DNA of 64,000 bases from Planctomycetota bacterium (GTDB lineage: Bacteria; Planctomycetota; Phycisphaerae; Phycisphaerales; UBA1924): assembly GCA_020831805.1 (NCBI GenBank), contig JAFIFX010000004.1, positions 1 to 64,000 of the forward strand, given 5' to 3'. The notes beneath the pieces are model-generated. The model was not told where the DNA came from, made no database searches, and was given only the letters and a program-made list of their open reading frames with translations. Position 1 is the first letter of the stretch, and each line of letters begins with the position of its first letter. Shown one piece after another: positions 1 through 7,759 of this stretch. A program made the translations under genes and the position numbers.

Positions 1-97
1 CCCCCCCCCACCCCCCCCACCCCCCCCACACCCCCCCCACCACCACCCCCCCCCCCCACCCCCCCGGGGGGGGGGGGGCCGCCCCCCCCCCCCCGCC
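1..97. other. Low-complexity poly-C/poly-G run at window edge
   Basis: The first 97 bases are almost only C with scattered A, then a run of G, then C again. Nothing else in the window looks like this. It sits immediately before the point where a coding frame becomes sensible. It is most simply a sequencing or assembly artefact at a contig end, so the 5' end of the neighbouring gene should be treated as missing. Confidence 0.7.
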
Positions 98-100
98 GCC

Positions 101-1141
101 GCCCAGCAGTTCTGGAATCTGGGCGCCGGCTTCACCCCCACCGATGGCAACTTCGACGGCTCCGTGGTCGTCGGCCAGAGCCAGGCCATCGGGCAGGGCT
201 TCGTCTGGACCGCCGCGGACGGCATCGTCGGGATCGGCGGCGAGTCAACCGTCGGGCAGTTCCGCATCACCGATGACGGCACGCGCATCGCCGGCACCCG
301 CGTCAACCCGGCCAGCGGGAACCGCGAGATGTCCATCTATGACCGCACGACCGGCCAGTGGACCGCCCTGGGTGGGATTGGTGGGGTCTCAGACGGCAGC
401 GCGTCGTCCGCCTGGGGCATGTCGCGCAACGGCCAGCACGTCGTCGGGCTCGGCTGGGTCACCGCCGGACGCGCCCACGCGATCCGCTGGGACGAGGGCT
501 CGGGCCTGACCGACATGGGCTCGACCGTGGCCGACAGATCCTCCCGCGCCAACGGGGTCAGCGATGACGGCACGGTCGTCGCCGGCTGGCAGGACGGGCC
601 ATCCGGCTTCCGCCAGGGCGCGGTGTGGGTCAACGGCAGCCAGACCCTGATCTTCAACAACAACGGACAGGAGGTCAGCGAGGCCGGCGCGATCTCGGCC
701 GACGGCCAGTGGGTCATCGGCAACGGGGCGGGCGGGCAGAACGCCTGGCGCTGGAGCCAGAGCTCCGGCTACCAGGACCTCGGCGCCCTCGGCGTGATCT
801 TCAACGGCCGCGGCTTCGCCACCGATGTCAACGCCGACGGGTCGGTGATTCTCGGCTTCGAGCGCGGGTTCGGTTTCCCCACCGGCGGCGAGGGCTGGAT
901 CTGGACCGAAACCGGGGGGATGACCTCCCTGAACGACTACTTCGCCTCGTTCGGGGTGGTCGCCGACCCGGGCTTCCGCTTCTCGCTGCCCCTGGGGATG
1001 TCCTCGGACGGCCTGACCTTCTGGGGCATGGGCCGCTCGGACTCGGCCTTCTCCACCGGCTGGATCGTGACCATCCCCACCCCCGGGACCGCGGCCCTGC
1101 TCGGCTTCGGCGCACTGGCGGGAATCCGTCGCCGCCGCTGA
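101..1141 (+). CDS. HAF-repeat secreted protein with PEP-CTERM-like tail (5' partial)
   Basis: The reading frame is open from the low-complexity edge, so the N-terminus and signal peptide are not in the window. A GTG at 164 is internal rather than a convincing start. The protein is built from repeats with phrases such as ITDDGTRIAG, GVSDDGTVVAG and ISADGQWVIG. These are the hallmark of the HAF extracellular repeat family, which is predicted to form a beta-propeller-like fold. The C-terminus has a proline-containing turn (TIPTPG), a hydrophobic stretch (TAALLGFGALAG) and a final IRRRR. That is the architecture of PEP-CTERM-type sorting signals, so export and anchoring or processing at the envelope are likely. 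Its substrate or role is unknown. A rho-independent terminator follows. Confidence 0.75.
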   Translation, partial: AQQFWNLGAGFTPTDGNFDGSVVVGQSQAIGQGFVWTAADGIVGIGGESTVGQFRITDDGTRIAGTRVNPASGNREMSIYDRTTGQWTALGGIGGVSDGSASSAWGMSRNGQHVVGLGWVTAGRAHAIRWDEGSGLTDMGSTVADRSSRANGVSDDGTVVAGWQDGPSGFRQGAVWVNGSQTLIFNNNGQEVSEAGAISADGQWVIGNGAGGQNAWRWSQSSGYQDLGALGVIFNGRGFATDVNADGSVILGFERGFGFPTGGEGWIWTETGGMTSLNDYFASFGVVADPGFRFSLPLGMSSDGLTFWGMGRSDSAFSTGWIVTIPTPGTAALLGFGALAGIRRRR

Positions 1142-1210
1142 ACTGAAACACAAAGTCCTCCCCCTGTCGCACGGGATGGCGTTCGCGAGATCGCCGCCCG
1201 TGACAACAAC

Positions 1211-1244
1211 CCGCACGCTCCCTCGTGGCGCGTGCGGTTTTTTT
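1211..1244 (+). terminator. Rho-independent terminator after the HAF-repeat gene
   Basis: An 8-bp perfect GC stem (CCGCACGC at 1211-1218 with GCGTGCGG at 1230-1237) is followed by seven T. It lies 70 bp after the stop codon and should end the upstream transcript before the phosphatase gene. Confidence 0.85.
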
Positions 1245-1305
1245 CGTGGGCGGGCGGGCGGGGCGGCGTCATCCGCCGGCGGCGGCGGGCCGATAGGCTG
1301 TCGGC

Positions 1306-2919
1306 ATGGGCACCCCGCTGACGCTCATCCGGCTCGACGGACCCGACGACCCGACGGTGGGCACGCGGGTGGTGTTTGACGACGACGCGGCGGTGGGCCG
1401 GGCGGTGGAATCGGAGCTGTGCCTGCCCGAGGCCTCGGTGTCCCGGCGCCACGCGATGCTGCGGTCGATGGCCGACGGCTGGTTTCTGACCGACGAGGGC
1501 TCGACCACGGGCACAACGCTGAACGGGCGTCGTCTGGAGCCTGATACGCCCGCGCCGCTGGCGCCCGGGGACCGGATCGGCATCGGGCCGTGGCTGTTCC
1601 GCGTGGCCGACGACGCCACCGCGGCGCGGACCGTCGGCCTGACGCTCGACGAGCCGACCGGGACCTCGGTGCCGATATCGTCGCGCCGGCTGGACGCGCT
1701 GAGCGCGTGCCTGGACGCGTTGCAACACGCTTCGGACCCGGCGGGGCTGGCGACAGCCGCGCTGCGGGCGGCGATGGACGGCACCGGGTTCGGGCGGGCG
1801 GCGGTGCTGCTGCCCACGCCCAACAGCGACGCGCCGGTGCTGCTGGCGGGCCTGGTGCGGACACCCGCCGGCGTGCGGGAGCTGGACGCCGACGGGTTCG
1901 CGCCGTCGCGCTCGCTGATCGAGCAGGCCCGGGCCGGACGGACGGCGGTGCACGCATCCCGCGCGAGCGGGGACGCGCCGGCCACGGCCCACTCGATCGT
2001 GGAGCAGTCGATCCACTCGGCGGTGTGCGTGCCCGTGACGCCCGACCGGCGGGTGACGGCGTTGATCTACCTCGACGCGCGGTCGGGCGAGTCTCCGGTG
2101 CGGGACGCGGCGGGCTACTGCGAGGACATCGCGCGGCTGTACGCCTTCGCGCTGACGCGGGACGAGCAGGCGGACCTGAAGCGGCGCCAGGAGGCGCTAC
2201 GGATCGAGCTGGAACGGGCGCGCGAGCTGCGGTCGATGCTGGCCCCGCCGCCGGTGGCGCGGGCCGGGCTGTACCGGCACGCCTCGCGGACGATCGCGGG
2301 GCTGTTCGTCTCGGCGGACCTGTTCGACGCGATCCCGCACCCGGACGGGTCGGTGACGGTGCTCTTCGGCGATGCGTCGGGGCACGGGGTGGGGGCGGCG
2401 ATGCTGGCGGCGCTGGTGCAGAGCCACCTGGCCAGCGCGCTGGCGGGCGGCGCCGAGCTGGGCGAGGCCGTCCGGCGGGCGAACCGGTTCATCGCGCTGC
2501 GCCCCACGGGCGGACGGTTCGTTTCGCTGATCGGCGCGACGCTGGGCGCGGACGGCTCGGTGCGCATGATCGACGCGGGGCACGGGCACTGGATGATCGC
2601 CCGGCACGGGGCGGACCCGACGCACCCGCAGCGGGCCACCGCGCTGCCGCTTGGCATCGACCCGGACGCCCGGTTCGAGCCGTGCGGGCACGCGCTGCGG
2701 CCAGGTGACCGGCTGGTGTGCTACACCGACGGCATCCCGGACCAGGCGGGGGCGCGGAACGACCCGTTCGGCTTCGCGCGGCTCGGCGACGCGGTGCGCG
2801 CGTCGGATTCCTGCGAGACCGATGTGACGCGCATCTTCGACGCGCTGCAGCGCCACGCCGGGCAGCGGGCGCTGGACGACGACGCGACGGTGGCCTCGGT
2901 GCAGTTCGACCCGGGCTGA
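1306..2919 (+). CDS. FHA-GAF-SpoIIE (PP2C-type) serine phosphatase
   Basis: A 537-residue multidomain signalling protein. Residues about 1-105 form an FHA phosphothreonine-binding domain (core SVSRRHAMLR and GSTTGTTLNG). A GAF-like sensory region covers about 130-285. A coiled linker rich in RxELERA leads into a SpoIIE/RsbU-type PP2C phosphatase domain at about 320-535, with the metal-binding GDASGHG motif and a YTDG motif near the end. By family, it would dephosphorylate a serine or threonine on an anti-sigma-factor antagonist or similar partner, with FHA binding to a phosphorylated kinase or substrate. It converges with a TPR Ser/Thr kinase gene 11 bp away, a plausible writer/eraser pair (inference). 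TAGGCT ends 6 nt before the ATG and no Shine-Dalgarno is visible, suggesting a leaderless mRNA. Confidence 0.88.
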   Translation: MGTPLTLIRLDGPDDPTVGTRVVFDDDAAVGRAVESELCLPEASVSRRHAMLRSMADGWFLTDEGSTTGTTLNGRRLEPDTPAPLAPGDRIGIGPWLFRVADDATAARTVGLTLDEPTGTSVPISSRRLDALSACLDALQHASDPAGLATAALRAAMDGTGFGRAAVLLPTPNSDAPVLLAGLVRTPAGVRELDADGFAPSRSLIEQARAGRTAVHASRASGDAPATAHSIVEQSIHSAVCVPVTPDRRVTALIYLDARSGESPVRDAAGYCEDIARLYAFALTRDEQADLKRRQEALRIELERARELRSMLAPPPVARAGLYRHASRTIAGLFVSADLFDAIPHPDGSVTVLFGDASGHGVGAAMLAALVQSHLASALAGGAELGEAVRRANRFIALRPTGGRFVSLIGATLGADGSVRMIDAGHGHWMIARHGADPTHPQRATALPLGIDPDARFEPCGHALRPGDRLVCYTDGIPDQAGARNDPFGFARLGDAVRASDSCETDVTRIFDALQRHAGQRALDDDATVASVQFDPG

Positions 2920-2930
2920 CCCCGCGGCCC

Positions 2931-5540
2931 TCAGCGTTGCAGGAGAGACTCAAGCCGGGCGCGCCGGTCGAGGCTGCGTTGCGTGCGCTCGTGGTCGGCG
3001 CCGAAGACCGCCTCGATGACCGGGTGAGACGCGTCGAGGGCGGCGCGGGCGGCGTCGGGGCGTTCCAGTGCGATGAGCGTGTCCGCGTGGTTGTTGCGGA
3101 AGAGCGCCGCGAGGTAGTGGCCCGGGGGCAGCGCCGCGTCGCACGCCGCGAGCAGTTCGGCGTAGATCGCGTCGGCCTCCTCGTGGCGGCCCGCGGCGGC
3201 CAGCAGCATGGCCAAGTTGTTCCTGGGCCCCCACGACTCGGGGTCCGGGCCGGTGGCGTTGCGGGCGCGGATGGCGATGATCTCGCGGTAGATCTCGGCG
3301 GCCTCGTCGGGCCGGCCGCGGTCCTCGAGCAGGTAGGCGAGGTTGCCCAGCAGCGTGATGGTGCGGGCGTGCTCGCGTCCCAGCCGGCGGGTGTGGGCCT
3401 CGAGCGAGCGGCGCGTGAGCGATTCGGCCTCGTCGAGTTCGCCGAGGCGCACGAGCGTCGCGCCGAGGTTGCCCATGGTGAGCATCGTGGCGAGGTGGTC
3501 CTCGCCGAGGATGCGCGAGCGGCCCTCGAGCACCTCGCGCAGGTAGGGCAACGCCTCGCGCTCGCGGCCCTGGGCCATGATCATGCCCCCGAGCAGGTCG
3601 ATGGTGCCGAGGGTCTGCGGGTTGTTCGGGCCGAGGCGTTCGCGCCGGCGCTGGAGCAGGTCGCGGGCCAGCGCCTCGGCCTCGGTCAAGCGTCCGGCGT
3701 GCTTGAGCGCCAGGCAGGTGTTGTGCACGGCGACGAGCGTGTGCTCGTGGTCGGGGCCGACGGCCTCGGTCAGGTCGGCGTGGGCCTGCTGCCAGAGTTC
3801 CAGGGCCTCGTCCTGGCGGCCGGAGACGAACAGGACGCGGGCCAGCTCGCCCCGGACGCGGGCGGACTCGACCCGGTCGTCCATCGCGTCGACGGCCGGG
3901 ATCGCGTCGCGGATCAGGGCCTCGGCCTCGGCGAAGCGCTCGGTCTCGGCGTAGACGATAGCCAGGGTCCGCTCGGCGTCGGCGGTCATCGGGTGGGCGG
4001 GGCCCAATCGCTCGCGGGCGCCGGTCATCATGGCCATGGCCTGCTCTTGCGCGGACGGGTACTCGCCCAGCGCGATGTAGGTGTTGGCCAGGGCCATGCG
4101 GACGGTGGCCTCGATCTCGGGCTGGTCGCGCAGCTCCGTCGAGAGCGAGCGGGCGGTGATGTCGAGCAGCTCGCGGACGGTCAGTTCCTCGCCCATCGCG
4201 TGGGCGGGGTCGGCGGAGGTGAGCATGTCGGTCATGAAGATATTGACGGCGTGGACGCGCCGGCGCTCGGCCTCGGCCTGGGCCAGGGCCGCCTCGGCGC
4301 GCTGGGTCTCGGCCCGCGCCTGGTTCCAGCCGCGGGTGGCCACGGCGGCCTGCCAGGCCGTCCCCGCCGCGCCGAGCGCGAGGATCAGCCCCGCCGCCCC
4401 GGCCAGGGCCGACGGGACGGGGTTGCGCCGGATCAGTTTGCGGGTGCGGTACCAGCGGCTGTTGGCGTAGGCGTGGACCGGCTCGTGGCGGAGGAAGCGG
4501 CGCAGGTCCGCCGCCAGCTCGCCGACCGAGCCGTAGCGGGCGTCGCGGTCCGGGGTGACGGCGCGGGCGATGATGGCGGCCAGCTCGGGCCCCGCGGCGT
4601 GCTCGTCGATGACCGGGGGCACCGAGACCACATCGAGCGCCTCGTCGACCGTCATGCCGTCGACCTCGTGCGGGCGGTGGCCCGTGGTGATCTCGCAGAG
4701 GATCACGCCGAGGGCGTAGACATCGGTGCGGACATCCACATCCGGCTCGGCGGCGAGCTGTTCGGGCGACATGTAGGGCACCGTGCCGACCAGCTCGCCC
4801 GTGCGGACGCCGGCCTCGAGCGATCTGGCCACACCGAAGTCGAGCACGCGGGCGCGCCCGTCCTCGTCGACGAGGATGTTGGCGGGCTTGAGGTCGCGGT
4901 GAAGCACGCCGCGCTGGTGCGCGTGCTCGACGGCCTCGCACACGGACAGGAACAGCACGATGCGTTCGCGGGGTGGGATGTAGTTGGCGTGGGTGTCGAG
5001 GGGGCGGCCCTGGACCAGCTCCATGGCGAAGAAGGGGTGGGCCCGGCCGAGCAGGTCGGCGCGCCCGGCCTCGTAGATGGTGGCGATGCCGGGGTGGCGG
5101 AGCCGGGCCAGCGCCTCGGCCTCGAGGTCGAAGCGCCGCTCACGCTCGGGCGTGATCGCGTCGGGGCGGATGACCTTGAGGGCGACCTTGCGCCGGGGGT
5201 GGCGCTGCTCGGCGAGGTAGACCACGCCCATCGCGCCCTGGCCGAGTTCCCCCAGGACCCGGTACGCCCCGACCCGGTCGGGCAGGCCCGCGCCCCGGGC
5301 GGCGCGGAAGGCCTCGATCCGGTACGGCTCGTGGGCGCCGGCGCGGGTGTCGGCGTCGGAGCCGTTCCCGGCGGGTCCGGCGCCGCTGTCAAGGGTGACC
5401 GAGTCCTGGATCGCCAGCAGGCGCCGGACGGCGTCGCGCAGGGCCGCGTCGCGGCCGCACGCTTCCAGGAGGAAGCGGTCGCGCTCGGGGCCGGTCAGCT
5501 GCCCGGCCCGGGTGGCGATCTCTTTGGGCGATCGGTCCAT
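2931..5540 (-). CDS. Membrane-anchored Ser/Thr protein kinase with TPR repeats
   Basis: An 869-residue Hanks-type (PknB-like) kinase. The kinase domain runs from about residue 93 to 350: glycine loop GQGAMGVVY, catalytic lysine in VALKVI, HRDLKPAN catalytic loop, DFG, and an APE-equivalent MSPEQ. A single transmembrane helix near 375-400 separates it from a long C-terminal region of tetratricopeptide repeats. The kinase is therefore cytoplasmic and the TPR part is predicted to lie on the other side of the membrane. This kinase-TM-TPR layout is very common in planctomycetes. The target is unknown; the convergent FHA-phosphatase is a candidate partner. The start at 5540 fits a promoter (5550-5578, minus strand) that leaves only 9 nt before the ATG. 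Confidence 0.9.
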   Translation of the reverse strand: MDRSPKEIATRAGQLTGPERDRFLLEACGRDAALRDAVRRLLAIQDSVTLDSGAGPAGNGSDADTRAGAHEPYRIEAFRAARGAGLPDRVGAYRVLGELGQGAMGVVYLAEQRHPRRKVALKVIRPDAITPERERRFDLEAEALARLRHPGIATIYEAGRADLLGRAHPFFAMELVQGRPLDTHANYIPPRERIVLFLSVCEAVEHAHQRGVLHRDLKPANILVDEDGRARVLDFGVARSLEAGVRTGELVGTVPYMSPEQLAAEPDVDVRTDVYALGVILCEITTGHRPHEVDGMTVDEALDVVSVPPVIDEHAAGPELAAIIARAVTPDRDARYGSVGELAADLRRFLRHEPVHAYANSRWYRTRKLIRRNPVPSALAGAAGLILALGAAGTAWQAAVATRGWNQARAETQRAEAALAQAEAERRRVHAVNIFMTDMLTSADPAHAMGEELTVRELLDITARSLSTELRDQPEIEATVRMALANTYIALGEYPSAQEQAMAMMTGARERLGPAHPMTADAERTLAIVYAETERFAEAEALIRDAIPAVDAMDDRVESARVRGELARVLFVSGRQDEALELWQQAHADLTEAVGPDHEHTLVAVHNTCLALKHAGRLTEAEALARDLLQRRRERLGPNNPQTLGTIDLLGGMIMAQGREREALPYLREVLEGRSRILGEDHLATMLTMGNLGATLVRLGELDEAESLTRRSLEAHTRRLGREHARTITLLGNLAYLLEDRGRPDEAAEIYREIIAIRARNATGPDPESWGPRNNLAMLLAAAGRHEEADAIYAELLAACDAALPPGHYLAALFRNNHADTLIALERPDAARAALDASHPVIEAVFGADHERTQRSLDRRARLESLLQR

Positions 5541-5549
5541 CAGACCCTT

Positions 5550-5578
5550 TGTGTACCACAGGTTGGGCCCCGGGCCAA
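5550..5578 (-). promoter_or_regulatory. Predicted promoter of the TPR kinase gene
   Basis: On the minus strand TTGGCC is followed after 17 nt by TACACA, and the kinase ATG comes 9 nt later. The spacing is ideal for a housekeeping sigma factor and leaves almost no 5' untranslated region. Confidence 0.5.
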
Positions 5579-5659
5579 GCGGGTTGGACCGAGACCCGGG
5601 CGTCGGCGGTCCCCCGGATGTTTTTTTTCGTTCTCCGGACCTAATCGGGCGGATGGGGC

Positions 5660-5689
5660 TTGTGCGGGGGCACCGTCATGCGGTACGCT
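5660..5689 (+). promoter_or_regulatory. Predicted promoter of the FG-GAP gene
   Basis: TTGTGC and TACGCT are separated by 18 nt, about 46 nt upstream of the ATG at 5736. The TACGCT hexamer recurs before other genes in this window (for example 35126). Confidence 0.45.
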
Positions 5690-5735
5690 GTCCGCACTCG
5701 TGGGCGGTCCCTCCGCCGACAACTGAGGTAGCACC

Positions 5736-7433
5736 ATGGCCCGTCGTTCCTCCGCGTTCGTCGTGTTTTTGTTGTGTTGTGCGCCCGCTTCGGCTCAGCT
5801 GTGGTTCAGCGAGTCGGCGGCGGAGGTGGGGTGCGTGCACCTGCACCAGACCCAGCGCCAAACGCCGGACACCGAGTTCATGGCGGCGGGCGGCGCGGCA
5901 GGCGACTTCAACCGAAACGGCCACCTGGACCTGTTCGTGCTCGGCGGCTCGGCGGGGTTTGACCGGCTGTTTCTCAACAACGGGGACGGGACCTTCACCG
6001 ATGTGTCGCTGGCCGCGGGCGTGCTGCGTCAGCACCGCGGCACCGGCGTGGCGGTGGGCGATTACAACAACGACGGCTGGCTGGACATCTTCGTCACCTC
6101 CGTCGGCACGGCGACGGCCGAGGCGCCGGGGCACAACATCCTCTACCGCAACAACGGCGACGGCACCTTCACCGATGTCACCCAGCAGGCGGGCGTGCGC
6201 TTCAACAACTTCCAGATCGGCGACGCGTTCGGCGCCGCGTTCGGGGATTACAACGGCAACGGACTGCTCGACCTGGCGGTGGCGGGGTACTACGGGGGCA
6301 ACCGGCTGTTCCGCAACAACGGCGACGGCACCTTCACCGATGTCACCGCGTTCACCATGCCGCTGGACATGGTGCTCGTCCGCGGCTTCGCGCCCCGGTT
6401 CGTGGACATGAACGGCAACGGCCGGCGCGACCTGCTCTGGGTCGGCGATTTCTTCACCTCCCGCTACCTGGTCAACAACGGCAACGGCACCTTCTCGAAC
6501 TTTACCGGTCCGTCCGGGACCGGGCTGGACTCGAACGGGATGGGCAACGCCTACGGCGATTTCAACAACAACGGGCGGCTGGACTGGTATGTCACCAGCC
6601 GCATCAACCACACCCAGACGGCGGGCAGCGGCAACATGCTCTACATGCAGACCGCGACCGACCATGTCTACGAGGAGGTCAGCGTGGCGGCGGGGGTGAA
6701 CTATGGCCTGTGGGGCTGGGCGGCCGACGCGGTCGACCTTGACCACGACGGCTGGCTGGACATCGTCACCACCAACGGCTTCGACGGCAGCTTCATCAAC
6801 GACCCGACCATGCTGTTCATGAACAACGGCGACGGGACCTTCACCGAGGAGGCCGCGCTCCGCGGCATCGCCGACGCGGGCCAGGGACGCGGGCTGCTGA
6901 CCGGGGACTTCAACAACAACGGGGCCCGCGACATCGTGATCTTCAACAACCGCCAGCCGATGCTGTTCTACCGCAACGAGCTGCCCAACGCAACGCAGAC
7001 CAGCATCACCCTGTTCTTCAACACCCTCTTCGCCCCCGGCATCCCCCCCGACGGCTTCGGGACCCATGTCACCCTGACCACCCCGACGCTGACCCAGCAG
7101 CGCCAGATCGACGGCGGGACGAACTACCTGGCCCAGTCCGAACTCTCCGCCCACTTCGGCCTCGGCGACGCCGACCACGCCGACATCACCGTCCGCTACG
7201 CCGACGGGTTCACCGAGACCTTCCCCAATGTGCCGGCCGGCCGGTACACCATCGAGCGGCTGGTCTGCCCGGCGGACTTCCGCCAGGACGGGGTGCTCAA
7301 CTTCTTCGACATCTCGGACTTCCTGGGCCGGTTCAACAGCCGCCACCCGATGGGCGACTTCAACCGCGACGGGCTGTTCAACTTCTTCGATGTGGCATCC
7401 TTCATCGCGGCCTTCAACGCCGGGTGCCCATAA
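5736..7433 (+). CDS. Secreted FG-GAP/ASPIC-UnbV protein with GC-type dockerin
   Basis: A 565-residue exported protein. Residues 1-21 are a signal peptide ending ASA-Q. The body has repeated FG-GAP/VCBS blades with calcium-type loops (GDYNNDGWLDIFV, NNGDGTFTDV, DLDHDGWLDIV), forming a predicted seven-bladed propeller. Around residues 440-500 comes an ASPIC/UnbV-type region (GGTNYLAQSELSAHFGLG). The C-terminus is a GC-type dockerin: two canonical loops (DFRQDGVLNFFD and DFNRDGLFNFFD) closed by NAGCP. By family this is a surface or extracellular adhesion-type protein; a ligand cannot be read from sequence. A weak TGAGG site precedes the ATG. Confidence 0.85.
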   Translation: MARRSSAFVVFLLCCAPASAQLWFSESAAEVGCVHLHQTQRQTPDTEFMAAGGAAGDFNRNGHLDLFVLGGSAGFDRLFLNNGDGTFTDVSLAAGVLRQHRGTGVAVGDYNNDGWLDIFVTSVGTATAEAPGHNILYRNNGDGTFTDVTQQAGVRFNNFQIGDAFGAAFGDYNGNGLLDLAVAGYYGGNRLFRNNGDGTFTDVTAFTMPLDMVLVRGFAPRFVDMNGNGRRDLLWVGDFFTSRYLVNNGNGTFSNFTGPSGTGLDSNGMGNAYGDFNNNGRLDWYVTSRINHTQTAGSGNMLYMQTATDHVYEEVSVAAGVNYGLWGWAADAVDLDHDGWLDIVTTNGFDGSFINDPTMLFMNNGDGTFTEEAALRGIADAGQGRGLLTGDFNNNGARDIVIFNNRQPMLFYRNELPNATQTSITLFFNTLFAPGIPPDGFGTHVTLTTPTLTQQRQIDGGTNYLAQSELSAHFGLGDADHADITVRYADGFTETFPNVPAGRYTIERLVCPADFRQDGVLNFFDISDFLGRFNSRHPMGDFNRDGLFNFFDVASFIAAFNAGCP

Positions 7434-7520
7434 CCAACGCCGGGCCCCCTCTGTGCCCTCCCCGGGGCCGCTCCGGCCGGCCTGAACGCAACCTTCGCCG
7501 GCGGATCGCCGAAAAAAGCC

Positions 7521-7548
7521 TTGCATCCGGCCGGATCGCCGGTATGCT
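7521..7548 (+). promoter_or_regulatory. Promoter of the asnB leader transcript
   Basis: TTGCAT (7521-7526) and TATGCT (7543-7548) are separated by 16 nt. The leader-peptide ATG at 7556 lies 7 nt after the -10 box, so transcription should begin at or next to that ATG. Confidence 0.65.
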
Positions 7549-7555
7549 CATCGCC

Positions 7556-7630
7556 ATGACCAGCCGTCTGAACAACAACCCGAATCCCAACGCCAATCCG
7601 CCGCGCGGCGGGGCGTCGTGGTCGGGCTGA
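7556..7630 (+). CDS. Asparagine-rich leader peptide of asnB (predicted)
   Basis: A 24-codon reading frame starting at the ATG at 7556 and stopping at 7628-7630. Codons 6, 7, 8, 10, 12 and 14 are asparagine (4 AAC, 2 AAU), a quarter of the peptide, while the rest is Pro, Gly, Ser and Arg. It is immediately followed by a GC-rich hairpin and then by the asparagine synthetase gene. This is the arrangement of classical amino-acid leader peptides (Trp, His, Leu, Thr). The expected role is to sense charged tRNA-Asn by ribosome progress, with the peptide itself having no function. There is no Shine-Dalgarno site; the promoter position makes it leaderless. An in-frame ATG at 7544 overlaps the -10 box and is not favoured. 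The function is inferred from position and composition. Confidence 0.7.
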   Translation: MTSRLNNNPNPNANPPRGGASWSG

Positions 7631-7687
7631 CGGCTCTTACAGAGCGTTGAACCCACCAGGGCCCCGTCCGCGGACGGGGCCTTGTTC
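7604..7687 (+). promoter_or_regulatory. asnB attenuator: terminator and competing antiterminator
   Basis: Terminator: an 11-bp perfect palindrome (GGCCCCGTCCG 7660-7670 with CGGACGGGGCC 7671-7681, effectively 9 bp plus a 4-nt loop) followed by TTGTTC. Antiterminator: 7604-7614 (CGCGGCGGGGC, near the end of the leader-peptide ORF) pairs with 7661-7672 over 11 bp with a single bulged U at 7667. Both use 7661-7672, so only one can form. A ribosome stalled at Asn codons 6-8 leaves 7604-7614 free, which would antiterminate. A ribosome at the stop codon covers it, which would terminate. The U-tract is modest, which is the weak point of the model. Confidence 0.65.
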
Positions 7688-7759
7688 ATGCGCCGGGGTG
7701 TGACCGGAGGCACGGGAAAGGCTGCGGTCCGCGGGGGAACCAGCCGAAAGGACATGACC

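Noticed and set aside
2718-5726. Long open frames antisense to real genes, such as a 1002-codon plus-strand frame over the kinase gene
   Set aside because: At about 70% GC, stop codons are rare on the opposite strand. These frames show Gly/Arg/Val/Ala-rich filler, no domains, and mirror a gene with clear family motifs.
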